NCBI RefSeq assembly: GCF_000407485.1
Contig: NZ_ASWD01000003.1
Location: 372,001-436,000, forward strand
DNA length: 64,000 bases
DNA from: Enterococcus pallens ATCC BAA-351
Lineage (GTDB): Bacteria > Bacillota > Bacilli > Lactobacillales > Enterococcaceae
Reading direction: 5' to 3'
Part shown: positions 44,912-53,924 of the stretch, piece after piece
Numbering within the stretch: position 1 is the first letter of the stretch
How the letters are laid out: each line of letters starts with the position of its first letter
Notes under the pieces: generated by a model
What the model was told of the DNA's origin: nothing
The model's input: only the letters and a program-made list of their open reading frames with translations
Database searches by the model: none
Translations under genes and position numbers: made by a program

Positions 44912-47191
44912 ATGAACCCTAGACAAGAAGAGCAGCAACACTTGAAACAGACTGTTGCTTTAATCGATCATGAGAACCAATTATTAGAAAAACAAAGAAC
45001 TAAAAATAGAACGCAATTCCAAGAAAATCTACAAGAAAGTGCGGGACAAAGAATCCAATCTGGTTCTTTTGAAGCCTTAGCTGAAACCATGGCAGATACA
45101 CGTCAGCACGAACAAGAATTATTGGTTCGCTATCAAACCTTGGCGGCTCAAGAGAAAAGACAAAAAGTTCTCCGTCTAATGAAGGGAAATCCTTACTTTG
45201 CCCGAATTGATTTTAAAGAAGACTTAGAAGCTGAGACTTTATATCTAGGAATTGCTTCTTTACGCGATTCGACAGAAGAAACCGTTATTATTGACTGGCG
45301 AGCACCTATCGCTAACCTTTACTATGAAGGTGAGCTTGGAGCCACTAATTATGAAACCTACGATACTACCGTAGATGTGGAATTACTTTTGAAGCGTCAA
45401 TTTAAAATTCGTGATGGACAAATCCTTTCAATGGTGGATACTTCTGAAGCAATCAATGATGATTTCCTACTAGAAATTCTAGATGAAGCGTCGTCTAACC
45501 ACATGAAAAATATCGTCTCAACAATTCAAAAGGCGCAAAATCAAATTATTCGTGATACCCATAGTAAATTATTAGTAGTAGAAGGTATTGCCGGCAGCGG
45601 GAAAACTTCTGCTCTTTTACAACGAGTTGCCTATCTTTTATATCATAATCGTAAATGGTTAGACAATGAGCAAGTGCTTTTATTTTCACCTAATCATATT
45701 TTTTCAGACTATATCTCGACTGTGTTGCCTTCATTAGGAGAAAGTGGTATTCCGACTGAAACCTTCAAAAGCTTTTTAGGAAAGCTGCTGCCTCTCTATC
45801 AAATTCATACAGAAGATAGTCATGAAGAAGTCTTTTTATCAGGACAAGATGATCGCGTTCTGCGGGCAAAAAGCAGCTGGCTAATTGTCGAAGCCTTAGC
45901 AGATTATTGCAATAAAATAACATCTATTGGACCTTTATTCAGAGACTTAACCCTAGAAGGCCAGCCTTTAATTAAAAAGGAACAGATTAGAGCTTGGTAT
46001 CAAGAAGCAAATCCTAATTTACCAATGTACCAACGCATGCAGCTTTTGCAGACAAAACTGTTGAAAAAACTCGGTGGATTAGAAAAAGATGAAATGAAAA
46101 AGGACTGGGTTAAGCATGCTGCCGATGAACTACTGCAGCAAGCCTATATCGACAATCCTGATTTAGAAGATTCCGAAAAAAATGAACGACGTATGCAGCG
46201 ACAATTCCGGCAAAAAGTTGTTCGTAAAAAGATGCGTCCGATTAAACGGAAAATTATGCGTTTTACCTTCATTAATTATGGCAAGCAGTATTTACATTTT
46301 CTTCAAACGGTTCCTGCTGCTCTACTTACTCGTTATCAGCTATCAAAACAGGACTGGCAAGAAATGCTGCAAACCTTACGTAAAGATTTTCAGCGTCGAG
46401 ATCTTAGTCTTGAAGATGGTACGTTGATGTTTTTATTAATGAAATCTATGTACCCACTGCATGTTAAACAAAAAGCTCGTTTTATTTTTATCGATGAAAT
46501 GCAAGATTTTTCACCAGCTCAAGTAGCTTTACTAAAACAGCTTTATCCCAAAGCGACGTATACGTTTTCTGGGGATTTGAATCAAAAAGTATTTGGCAAT
46601 GAGAGTATGGTTGAAGCATTAGAAGCAATCTTTCCTGAACAAACAATTACGCATCATCAGTTAACAACCAGCTATCGGTCGACGGAGGAAATTACTCATT
46701 TTGCTAATCAATTTCTAACACAGGAAAATCGTGTACAGTTAACTGCCCGCAAAGGAGATCGACCAACAATTTATTATGCTGTAGATCAGCAGGCAATGCT
46801 GAAGCATTTAATGAATGAGATAGCTGAAACAGCAGAAAAAGCAAAATATTGGCGCACAGCTATTATCGGTAAAACTGTCGAAGACTGTAAGGAACTTTTT
46901 AATCAATTATCTCCAGATCAGCAGGCACAAGTACAGCTGTTAACTGATGAAGAGGATTTTATGCGCAAATCTCTCATTATCATTCCAACCTACTTGGCCA
47001 AAGGATTGGAATTTGACCGTGTCTATGGTTGGAATATCTCACCTAAAAATTATTACACTGAACAAGATAAATTAATTTTGTATACACTATGCACTCGTGC
47101 CATGCACGAATTGAAGCTTTTAACAATAGAACAAAAAAGTCCTCTGTTGGAACATATCCCTGAAGAACTTTATCAAATAGAGCATATCTAA
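44912..47191 (+). CDS. helD: RNA polymerase recycling motor HelD
   Basis: A 759-residue UvrD-like superfamily 1 ATPase. The N-terminus (about 1-80) is a charged coiled coil that in characterised HelD reaches into the RNA polymerase secondary channel. Walker A GIAGSGKT is near residue 226; Walker B is 'FIFIDEMQDFSP'; the later helicase motif 'TTSYRSTEEIT' is also present. The family removes stalled RNA polymerase from DNA after termination. AAGGAGG precedes the ATG. Confidence 0.9.
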   Translation: MNPRQEEQQHLKQTVALIDHENQLLEKQRTKNRTQFQENLQESAGQRIQSGSFEALAETMADTRQHEQELLVRYQTLAAQEKRQKVLRLMKGNPYFARIDFKEDLEAETLYLGIASLRDSTEETVIIDWRAPIANLYYEGELGATNYETYDTTVDVELLLKRQFKIRDGQILSMVDTSEAINDDFLLEILDEASSNHMKNIVSTIQKAQNQIIRDTHSKLLVVEGIAGSGKTSALLQRVAYLLYHNRKWLDNEQVLLFSPNHIFSDYISTVLPSLGESGIPTETFKSFLGKLLPLYQIHTEDSHEEVFLSGQDDRVLRAKSSWLIVEALADYCNKITSIGPLFRDLTLEGQPLIKKEQIRAWYQEANPNLPMYQRMQLLQTKLLKKLGGLEKDEMKKDWVKHAADELLQQAYIDNPDLEDSEKNERRMQRQFRQKVVRKKMRPIKRKIMRFTFINYGKQYLHFLQTVPAALLTRYQLSKQDWQEMLQTLRKDFQRRDLSLEDGTLMFLLMKSMYPLHVKQKARFIFIDEMQDFSPAQVALLKQLYPKATYTFSGDLNQKVFGNESMVEALEAIFPEQTITHHQLTTSYRSTEEITHFANQFLTQENRVQLTARKGDRPTIYYAVDQQAMLKHLMNEIAETAEKAKYWRTAIIGKTVEDCKELFNQLSPDQQAQVQLLTDEEDFMRKSLIIIPTYLAKGLEFDRVYGWNISPKNYYTEQDKLILYTLCTRAMHELKLLTIEQKSPLLEHIPEELYQIEHI

Positions 47192-47212
47192 CACAGTCTC
47201 CTTAGGCTGTGT
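47191..47212 (+). terminator. helD terminator
   Basis: Stem ACACAG / CTGTGT followed by TTTTTT, directly at the helD stop codon. Confidence 0.75.
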
Positions 47213-47290
47213 TTTTTATCATTGGTTAAATACTTTTATGGCAAATTAAAATCGGACTTTGGTCTGAAAGTTTTTTTGGAAGGAATAGAG

Positions 47291-47296
47291 TATAAT
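47291..47296 (+). promoter_or_regulatory. -10 box of the small membrane protein gene
   Basis: A perfect TATAAT, 22 bases before the ATG at 47318 and just before an AAGGAGG ribosome binding site; no convincing -35 is seen. Confidence 0.4.
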
Positions 47297-47317
47297 AGTA
47301 GCAAGGAGGGATTTTTT

Positions 47318-47488
47318 ATGAATGGTTGGATGATTGCGGGAATAGTATTGCTTGTCATTGTTATAAGCTTATACATTTGTGGAACTTCTACTATTCATTA
47401 CCGCGAACTTGAAATCAACAATCGCTTTTGGCGAGCATTAGTTTCGGGTGCTTTGCTTGTGGTGGAAATCTTTCTGAGTCTGATGTAA
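47318..47488 (+). CDS. Small membrane protein of unknown function
   Basis: A 56-residue protein with two hydrophobic stretches ('MIAGIVLLVIVISLYICG' and 'LVSGALLVVEIFLSL') around a short polar loop with a RELE segment. AAGGAGG stands 7 bases before the ATG. A longer frame to 47222 lacks a ribosome binding site. I do not recognise a family. Confidence 0.7.
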   Translation: MNGWMIAGIVLLVIVISLYICGTSTIHYRELEINNRFWRALVSGALLVVEIFLSLM

Positions 47489-47508
47489 ACGTGAAAATAT
47501 AAAAAATA

Positions 47509-47535
47509 CGCGCTGTGCCTCATGAGCACAACGCG
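47509..47535. terminator. Terminator between the small protein and yebC
   Basis: Stem CGCGCTGTGC / GCACA-A-CGCG, one mismatch, A-run and T-run on either side; bidirectional between convergent genes. Confidence 0.85.
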
Positions 47536-47540
47536 CTTTT

Positions 47541-48260
47541 TTAATCTTCAAATTCTACATTGTGAAAGACTTGCTGAACATCTTCTAACTCTTCCAGTAC
47601 ATCTATCATCTTTTCAAATTTTTCTAAATCATCGCCACTTAAGGAAACCTCATTTTGTGGAATCATTTGCATTTCTGCCACAGAAAACTCAGTAATTCCT
47701 TTTGCCTTTAGTGCCTCTTGGATGCTGTTAAAATCTTCTGGTTCACCGTAAACAATCACTTGGTCTTCTTCTTCCACAACATCTCTTACGTCAATATCCT
47801 GTTCCATTAAATATTCAAGAATCTCATCTGCGTCTTCATCGGAGAAACCAAATAGAGCAGTGTTATCAAACATATAAGAAACTGCACCGGATACACCCAT
47901 GTTTCCGCCGTTTTTACCAAAAGCAGCTCGCACATCAGCGGCTGTACGGTTTACATTATTGGTTAATGCATCAACAATTACCATTGAGCCGTTTGGTCCA
48001 AAGCCTTCATAACGAAGTTCTTGATAGTTTTCATCTCCAGAACCCTTCGCTTTTTCGATTGCTCGATCAATAATATGCTTTGGTACATTATAAGTTTTTG
48101 CCCGTTCAATAACAAAACGTAGCTTTTGATTCGCGTGTGGATCTGGATCACCTGATTTAGCTGCTGCATAAATCTCAATCCCAAATTTTGCATAAACTCG
48201 GCTGTTGTTTGCATCTTTTGCAGTTTTCTTCGCAACGATGTTTGCCCATTTACGACCCAT
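47541..48260 (-). CDS. YebC/PmpR family protein
   Basis: A 239-residue protein of the YebC/TACO1 family, with the start 'MGRKWANI' and the conserved '[18 protein letters not shown]' segment. Family members are described as transcriptional regulators and, more recently, as factors that help ribosomes at difficult sequences. Length is usual. Single gene. Confidence 0.92.
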   Translation of the reverse strand: MGRKWANIVAKKTAKDANNSRVYAKFGIEIYAAAKSGDPDPHANQKLRFVIERAKTYNVPKHIIDRAIEKAKGSGDENYQELRYEGFGPNGSMVIVDALTNNVNRTAADVRAAFGKNGGNMGVSGAVSYMFDNTALFGFSDEDADEILEYLMEQDIDVRDVVEEEDQVIVYGEPEDFNSIQEALKAKGITEFSVAEMQMIPQNEVSLSGDDLEKFEKMIDVLEELEDVQQVFHNVEFED

Positions 48261-48332
48261 AATTTCACTTCACTTTCGTTGATTTCATACTTTTTCATTA
48301 TACCCATAACTGTGTGGTTTTGAAAGTTTTTT

Positions 48333-49469
48333 TTACAATCGAATAGGAGTACGTCCTAAATTTTGTTCTACTGGATGAATCAGTTGATATAACTGATCTG
48401 CTCGATAAGTTAAAAAGAGGTTTTGTTTTTCTGCTTGACCAATTTTAGCGGCTAACGGCAAAGTAAAATTTTTCTTATGCTCTCTTAAGTATTCTTGCCC
48501 TTGTTTGGTGAAACCCAAAATGTGCAGCATGCTTTGCTCCTGTTCATTCCTAATTTCTTCTGATCGAACCTGCAATAAAAAATAAGTCAATAGCCTTTGT
48601 AGACGAGTCGTTGTGTATCGTTTCGTCTTAACTTGTTGCAGAAAATCAGAAAAACTATTTGCTTGAATCTTTTTCAGACGATGTTCAATTCCTTCATTCA
48701 TCTGGTAGATATTCGTCATTTGAGCAGCTGTACTGACTGTTACTTGATAGTTAAGGAACGGCCAAAAATTCTCCCATGAAATTGCCCGGTTCAAATGTTT
48801 CATTGTTTCTTTTGGAACAAAAGATGTTATATCTTCACCTTTAATAAAGGCCTGGCGAATACCAGTAGCACTGGCAAACTGTTCACTTAACATTTCAACA
48901 TCATGGTAGCCTTGATCTTTGCGAGGCAATGGATAGATAGCCATCGGATGAGCGTATGTAGCATTTTCCTTAGCATAACTTAGTCCTAGGATATGATTAG
49001 GTGGAAATTCTTGAATCGCAGGAAATAGCTGACGTACAACCTCTGCCATTTTTTCTGGATAGCTCATCCCAATGGGCAATTGATGAAATAAAAGGTCCAC
49101 AGCCGCTTGCTTTTCAACAAAGAGTTGACCATATTGTTGATAGTCGATTGTTTCTTGACTATCTGTTCCAAAACAAAGTGCATCACAGTTTAATGCCTGC
49201 AGCAATTTTATCCCACCTTTAGCAAAATAATCTGCCGATTGAACCGCCCAAGAAAAAGGCAGCTCCACCACTAAGTCGACTCCATTGCTTAAAGCAGCCT
49301 CTGTTCGCATCCATTTATCCATAAAAGCAGGTTCGCCACGCTGTAAAAAATTCCCACTCATTACTGCGATTACTACCTCAGCCCCAGTAAGCTTTTTAGC
49401 CATCTCAGCATGATAACGATGTCCATTGTGAAATGGATTATACTCCACGATAATTCCACAACTCCGCAT
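48333..49469 (-). CDS. tmcAL: tRNA(Met) cytidine acetate ligase
   Basis: A 378-residue nucleotidyltransferase-like enzyme that makes N4-acetylcytidine at the wobble position of elongator tRNA-Met in Bacilli. 'GIIVEYNPFHNGHRYH' carries the HxGH motif at the N-terminus. The start is the ATG at 49469 with AGGAGG 6 bases upstream; the frame continues 114 bases upstream over the preceding gene and terminator but without homology. Confidence 0.9.
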   Translation of the reverse strand: MRSCGIIVEYNPFHNGHRYHAEMAKKLTGAEVVIAVMSGNFLQRGEPAFMDKWMRTEAALSNGVDLVVELPFSWAVQSADYFAKGGIKLLQALNCDALCFGTDSQETIDYQQYGQLFVEKQAAVDLLFHQLPIGMSYPEKMAEVVRQLFPAIQEFPPNHILGLSYAKENATYAHPMAIYPLPRKDQGYHDVEMLSEQFASATGIRQAFIKGEDITSFVPKETMKHLNRAISWENFWPFLNYQVTVSTAAQMTNIYQMNEGIEHRLKKIQANSFSDFLQQVKTKRYTTTRLQRLLTYFLLQVRSEEIRNEQEQSMLHILGFTKQGQEYLREHKKNFTLPLAAKIGQAEKQNLFLTYRADQLYQLIHPVEQNLGRTPIRL

Positions 49470-49490
49470 AAACTGCCTCCTTTTCAAAAA

Positions 49491-49517
49491 AAGATGAGAC
49501 AATAACTGTCTCATCTT
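49491..49517 (-). terminator. Terminator between the methyltransferase gene and tmcAL
   Basis: Perfect 11-bp stem AAGATGAGACA / TGTCTCATCTT with a 5-base loop, followed on the minus strand by seven T. It overlaps the methyltransferase stop codon, so tmcAL needs read-through or its own promoter. Confidence 0.88.
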
Positions 49518-50241
49518 ACTTATAACAAACAAAAAACCAACGCTTACTTGTTTCATTGGGTGCTTCATCTTCAAAATCAGCATAAACCTTACTTTGAAAT
49601 CCAGCCTTTTTCAGCAATTCCTGATACGTTTCCAGCGAGTATGTTCGCTCTTGATGCAGCTCATCGATTCGCTCGAAGTATTCGCCTTCTTTCACAAAGA
49701 AAGTTAGGAAATGCTCAATACTGTGAGGAGCCTTTCCAACATAACTATCCCATAAGAAAGCAAAGTCTTCCGTTTGATCATGAAAACTATAACCAGGAAA
49801 AACAGTGTCCATTTGATAAAGTGAATGAACATCGAAAATAAAAACACCATTTTCTTCCAATAAACTATAGACTCCTTGGAAAACCTTTAATACCTGTTCT
49901 TGGTTTTCCATGTAGCATAATGAATCAGAAAAACAAGTGACTGCTTGATATGTGCCGATGTCAGTTAGATCTAACATATCACCAGCAATCAACTGAATCT
50001 CTACACCTTCAGATAATGCCCGATCTTGAGCCAGCATTAACATATCTTCTGATAGATCCAACCCAGTCACTGTACAACCAGCATTGGCAAATGCCACCGC
50101 CAGTGCTCCAGTACCACAGGCTAGCTCTAGCAAATTGCAACTAGCTGATGGTAAATGACGTAAAGAAAAATCCAGCCATTTTTGATATAGGCTGTCATCC
50201 ATTACCTCATCATAAACCAATGCAAACGTTTCATAGGCCAT
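49516..50241 (-). CDS. Class I SAM-dependent methyltransferase
   Basis: A 241-residue Rossmann methyltransferase with the SAM motif 'LLELACGTGALAVAFA' near residue 40. It resembles the YqeM-type enzyme found after rsfS in Bacilli. Its ATG at 50241 overlaps the rsfS stop (TAATG). Substrate unknown. Confidence 0.85.
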   Translation of the reverse strand: MAYETFALVYDEVMDDSLYQKWLDFSLRHLPSASCNLLELACGTGALAVAFANAGCTVTGLDLSEDMLMLAQDRALSEGVEIQLIAGDMLDLTDIGTYQAVTCFSDSLCYMENQEQVLKVFQGVYSLLEENGVFIFDVHSLYQMDTVFPGYSFHDQTEDFAFLWDSYVGKAPHSIEHFLTFFVKEGEYFERIDELHQERTYSLETYQELLKKAGFQSKVYADFEDEAPNETSKRWFFVCYK

Positions 50242-50594
50242 TAATCTAACCAAGCCTCAATATTTACTAATGGTGCATCAGACCATAGCTTTTCTAAATT
50301 ATAGAATTCACGTTCAGAGTTACTGAAAACATGAACGATCAAGTCACCCAGATCAATCAGCACCCATTTCCCACCATCTTTTCCTTCAACACGTTTTACT
50401 TCTACCTGATTTTCTTCTTCTTTTTCCATTATTGCTTCAACAACCGCATTAATCTGACGGTCAGAATTCGCTGAACAAATAAGAAAATAGTCAGCTAGCA
50501 ATGATACCTCAGAAACATCTAAAGCAACAATATCAACTGCCCGTTTCGAATCAGCAGCTTTTACAGCAATCTCCAACATTTGTTTACTATCTAT
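50241..50594 (-). CDS. rsfS: Ribosomal silencing factor RsfS, non-standard start likely
   Basis: RsfS binds ribosomal protein L14 and blocks subunit joining. 'LEIAVKAADSKRAVDIVALD' and 'DYFLICSANSDRQINAV' are characteristic, and 'VEGKDGGKWVLIDLGDLIVHVF' is abbreviated in the end region. The strong ribosome binding site AAGGAGGAG is 9 bases before an ATA codon (50594-50592) where ATG would give the expected N-terminus (x-DSKQMLEIAV). The next ATG, at 50579, is 24 bases from that site. Initiation at ATA, at the nearer ATT, or a base error is possible. Confidence 0.88.
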   Translation of the reverse strand: MDSKQMLEIAVKAADSKRAVDIVALDVSEVSLLADYFLICSANSDRQINAVVEAIMEKEEENQVEVKRVEGKDGGKWVLIDLGDLIVHVFSNSEREFYNLEKLWSDAPLVNIEAWLD

Positions 50595-50608
50595 GGTAAT
50601 TCTCCTCC

Positions 50609-51205
50609 TTAACGTACTCCAGCTACCCAACGATTATAAGTTTCTATTGTTTTTGGGTAAACCAATTGTTCTTCTTCTATTAAATGACTTAATGTATGTT
50701 TTGTTTCAAAGGCAACAGCTTCATCTAAATCCCGTAAGGCAATTGTTCGAGCATCATTTACTCCGGGAAAATTACGGCCTGGCTCGATATAATCCGCAAC
50801 ATAGATAATTTTATCTAACATAGTCATATCAGCAGCACCTGTCGTATGTAAACGAATTGCCTGCAATATTTCTTCATCATCAATATTTAATTCACGTTTC
50901 ACAAAATCGGCACCTACCAATCCGTGCCAAATGGCATTACCGAATTTCAGTAATTCCTTTTTATTCCTATAATCGCCTTGTTCAATGGCCAGTTGAAATT
51001 CTTCATCAGATCTTTCTTTAGCATAATCATGCGTTAATGCGGCAATGCTAGCTTTTTCAGTTGAAGCCCCATAGCGATCCGCCAATGCAATCGCTGTTTC
51101 CTCCACACCTAAGACATGTTTAAAACGCCTTTCACTCATCCTCATTTGAACAGCCTGCATCAAGGCTTCACGATCCAATTGTGAATAATGTCTGCTATAA
51201 TTCAT
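50609..51205 (-). CDS. yqeK: HD-domain bis(5'-nucleosyl)-tetraphosphatase YqeK
   Basis: A 198-residue HD-superfamily phosphohydrolase; characterised YqeK proteins split Ap4A symmetrically. Metal-binding histidines and aspartate are visible in 'RRFKHVLGVEETA', 'AALTHDYAKE' and 'AIWHGLVGA'. It overlaps nadD by 11 bases and is followed by rsfS, the standard Bacilli order. Confidence 0.92.
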   Translation of the reverse strand: MNYSRHYSQLDREALMQAVQMRMSERRFKHVLGVEETAIALADRYGASTEKASIAALTHDYAKERSDEEFQLAIEQGDYRNKKELLKFGNAIWHGLVGADFVKRELNIDDEEILQAIRLHTTGAADMTMLDKIIYVADYIEPGRNFPGVNDARTIALRDLDEAVAFETKHTLSHLIEEEQLVYPKTIETYNRWVAGVR

Positions 51206-51848
51206 CTAGATACAGCCCCTCTTCTTCGATGTACTCACGAACCTTTTCTGGTACTAAGTAGCGAATCGAACAACCTTGTCTAACTTGCTGACGTATATAA
51301 CTGGAAGATAGCTGAATTTGCGGCACATCCACCCAGATAATGGGGTATGGACTTTCTACATCATAACCAGGGCGCTTAACACCAACAAATTGCACCATTT
51401 GAACCAAATCGTCAATCTTATACCAATTAGGCAAATATTCCACCTGATCGCCACCGATGATAAAATAGTACTCCGTATCAGGATGTTCTGACGTCAATTG
51501 TTTAATTGTATCATAAGTATAACTTTTTCCTTTGCGGGCTAGTTCGACTGTGTTCACAGTTAGATGAGGATTATCCTCAACGGCTAACTCTACCATATTT
51601 AAACGATGCTGACTATCAATGGTCTTTTTCTCATCAACATGAGGCGGCAGATAGGAGGGTAAAAGTTCTACATGGTCAAATCCCAACTTTTGTCCTACTT
51701 GTTCCCCAATCATCAAATGTGCTAGATGAATCGGATTAAAGTTCCCACCTAATAGTCCAACCTGTTTTCTTGGTTCAGTCACATCTACCATTGCTTCGAC
51801 TTTTGGAATCGTTACTACACTTTGCTGATACAACGTTTGCTCCTCCAA
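51195..51848 (-). CDS. nadD: Nicotinate-nucleotide adenylyltransferase
   Basis: A 217-residue adenylyltransferase of NAD synthesis. 'GLLGGNFNPIHLAHL' carries the HxGH-like motif (here HLAH) and 'VPQIQLSSSYIRQQV' the ISSTxIR-like motif. About 28 residues precede the usual start, an N-terminal extension; a shorter start cannot be excluded. Part of the yqeG-yqeH-yhbY-nadD-yqeK-rsfS operon. Confidence 0.93.
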   Translation of the reverse strand: MEEQTLYQQSVVTIPKVEAMVDVTEPRKQVGLLGGNFNPIHLAHLMIGEQVGQKLGFDHVELLPSYLPPHVDEKKTIDSQHRLNMVELAVEDNPHLTVNTVELARKGKSYTYDTIKQLTSEHPDTEYYFIIGGDQVEYLPNWYKIDDLVQMVQFVGVKRPGYDVESPYPIIWVDVPQIQLSSSYIRQQVRQGCSIRYLVPEKVREYIEEEGLYLDEL

Positions 51849-52160
51849 TCAGATTGCTGATACTTCACGTGAAATTTTTTGAAATTTTTCTTTCGTTGAT
51901 GGCTTGTATAAAACTAAGACACGACCAATGATTTGGACAATCTCACAGTGAATTTCTTGTTCAAGTACATGGGCTACCTCTTCAGCTACTTCATCCGTGT
52001 TTTGCAGCAAATTTACTTTAATTAATTCACGCTTTTCCAAGGCTTCATTGATCTGCGTAACCATGGCTGAGTTAACGCCATTTTTTCCAATTTGAAAAAT
52101 CGGTTGAAGATGGTGTGCTTGACTGCGTAAATAGCGTTTTTGTTTTCCTCGTAATGTCAT
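51849..52160 (-). CDS. yhbY: YhbY family RNA-binding protein (CRM domain)
   Basis: A 103-residue single CRM-domain protein associated with ribosome assembly. The start 'MTLRGKQKRYLRSQAHHL' and the GKNG turn ('QIGKNGVNS') are diagnostic. AAAGGAGA precedes the ATG at 52160; the longer frame overlaps yqeH without homology. Confidence 0.92.
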   Translation of the reverse strand: MTLRGKQKRYLRSQAHHLQPIFQIGKNGVNSAMVTQINEALEKRELIKVNLLQNTDEVAEEVAHVLEQEIHCEIVQIIGRVLVLYKPSTKEKFQKISREVSAI

Positions 52161-52171
52161 ATTATTCTCCT

Positions 52172-53281
52172 TTAGATTAGCGATTTGCGTGTTAATACAT
52201 CTACGCCTTTTGGTGCCCAACCAGCGATCACAGCCGGTTTAGATACCGTTACCCAGCCTAAACCAGCAAAAACAATATCGGTTTTTTCTTTAATAGAAAA
52301 TTCAAAACGAACCAATTCTGGAAACTCGTCCACTTCATCAGGACGTGGCGGCTGCAACAAACCACCAACATGTTTTTGGTAAAATTCATCAGCCTTTTCA
52401 AGCTTAGTCCGGTGAATCGATAAATCATTGGACACATAAGCGATGAAGGAACTACGGTCTCCCTGAATAAAATCAAATCGTGCTAACCCACCCAGAAATA
52501 AAGTCTGGCCCGCATTTAGTTGATACACTTTCGGTTTGATCTCTTTGTGAGGCGCAATAATTTTTAAGTCTTTTGCACCTAAATAATGAGCCATTTGATG
52601 GCGGTGGATAATTCCTGGTGTATCGATCAAGTAATGACCATCGTCCAAAGGAATCTCAATCTTATCCAAAGTTGTCCCTGGAAATTGAGAAGTCGTAATT
52701 AAATCCTGTACACCTGCAGTTTGCTTAATAATTTGATTAATTAAGGTAGATTTGCCAACATTCGTTACGCCAACAACATAAACATCACGTCCATCGCGAT
52801 ACTCTTCTATTTTGGCAAGTAACTCCTGCATTTCATTTGGTTTACGAGCACTAGTCAAAAGCACATCCACTGGACGCAAGCCTTCTTCATGAGCACGTTC
52901 TCTCATCCACTGAGTTAGGCGCCCTTTTTTCAGAGATTTTGGTAAGATATCTACTTTATTGCCTACCATTAACACTGGATTGTCGCCAATAAACCGATGT
53001 AACCCTGGAATAATTGAACCATTGAAGTCAAAAATGTCCACTACATTAACAATCAAAGCATCTGTTTTACCTAATTCATTTAACAGACGTAAAAAATCAT
53101 CATCTGTCAGTGCAACATCTTGAATTTCATTATAATGGCGCAAGCGGAAACAACGCTGACAATAGACTTCTCCACTCTCCAAACCTTTTTCCAAAGCAGA
53201 TTGTGGTGTATACCCCAATTCTTTGGGTTTGTCCGTTTGGATTTTTGCGCCACAACCAATACAATAAATTTCTTCTTCCAT
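52172..53281 (-). CDS. yqeH: Ribosome biogenesis GTPase YqeH
   Basis: A 369-residue circularly permuted GTPase needed for 30S assembly. N-terminal zinc finger with CIGC and CQRC, then G4 (NKVD), G5 (TSA), G1 'GVTNVGKSTLIN', G2 and G3 (DTPG), in permuted order. The ATG at 53281 overlaps the yqeG stop codon (TAATG). Confidence 0.95.
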   Translation of the reverse strand: MEEEIYCIGCGAKIQTDKPKELGYTPQSALEKGLESGEVYCQRCFRLRHYNEIQDVALTDDDFLRLLNELGKTDALIVNVVDIFDFNGSIIPGLHRFIGDNPVLMVGNKVDILPKSLKKGRLTQWMRERAHEEGLRPVDVLLTSARKPNEMQELLAKIEEYRDGRDVYVVGVTNVGKSTLINQIIKQTAGVQDLITTSQFPGTTLDKIEIPLDDGHYLIDTPGIIHRHQMAHYLGAKDLKIIAPHKEIKPKVYQLNAGQTLFLGGLARFDFIQGDRSSFIAYVSNDLSIHRTKLEKADEFYQKHVGGLLQPPRPDEVDEFPELVRFEFSIKEKTDIVFAGLGWVTVSKPAVIAGWAPKGVDVLTRKSLI

Positions 53282-53811
53282 TATAATCCACTCTTCCATT
53301 TCATTTCAGGATGTTTATTTAGCAAATACCGCATAATTTTCCGTTCAAAAAAGCGATTAATTTGAGTATTCCAATTGTCAGTGTCAACAATTGGACGCAC
53401 CAAGACACTTCTAATTCCCGCAGCATTAGCTCCACGAACATCCGTCATGATCTGATCACCAATCATAATAATTTCATTACTAGAAAGGCCTAGCTTACGC
53501 TGTGCACTCTTAATTCCAGCTGAAAAAGGCTTCATTGCCCGCGAAACAAAATCTAAACGAAATTGCTGTACTGCTCGAGCTACCCGGCTCGCCTTATTGT
53601 TCGACACAACAACAACAGGAATTCCGGCTTCATCCATGACTTTTAACCAATCCAATAATTCCTTGGTACCATCTGGATTGTCCCAAGCTATCAGTGTATT
53701 ATCCAAGTCGGTTAAGACGGCTTTAATCCCTTGCTGCTTCAACTGTTCAGGGGTAATTTGATAGATGGCATCCACCATCCAGGTCGGTTTATATTTATTT
53801 AACATGGCCAC
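53281..53811 (-). CDS. yqeG: YqeG family HAD IIIA-type phosphatase
   Basis: A 176-residue HAD phosphatase with motif I 'LTDLDNTLIAWD', motif II 'VVVSNN' and motif III-IV 'MIGDQIMTDV'. It heads the yqeG-yqeH-yhbY-nadD-yqeK-rsfS operon as in other Bacilli. Its physiological substrate is not settled. Confidence 0.92.
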   Translation of the reverse strand: MAMLNKYKPTWMVDAIYQITPEQLKQQGIKAVLTDLDNTLIAWDNPDGTKELLDWLKVMDEAGIPVVVVSNNKASRVARAVQQFRLDFVSRAMKPFSAGIKSAQRKLGLSSNEIIMIGDQIMTDVRGANAAGIRSVLVRPIVDTDNWNTQINRFFERKIMRYLLNKHPEMKWKSGL

Positions 53812-53894
53812 TCCTAAATTTTTCCAAATTCTACTTCTACAAAACTTGATTATAACGCAAAACCCTTGAAAACTCCACTTTTGTCGCCAAAAGA

Positions 53895-53924
53895 AAACGA
53901 TTGGGTGAAATCACCCAATCGTTT
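53895..53924 (-). terminator. Terminator of the amino acid ABC transporter operon
   Basis: A 14-bp perfect stem AAACGATTGGGTGA / TCACCCAATCGTTT, followed on the minus strand by CTTTT; overlaps the ATPase stop codon. Confidence 0.85.

Noticed and set aside
46182-46427. 81-codon plus-strand frame inside helD
   Set aside because: It is a shifted frame within a long gene with intact helicase motifs on both sides, so it is not a sign of a frameshift.
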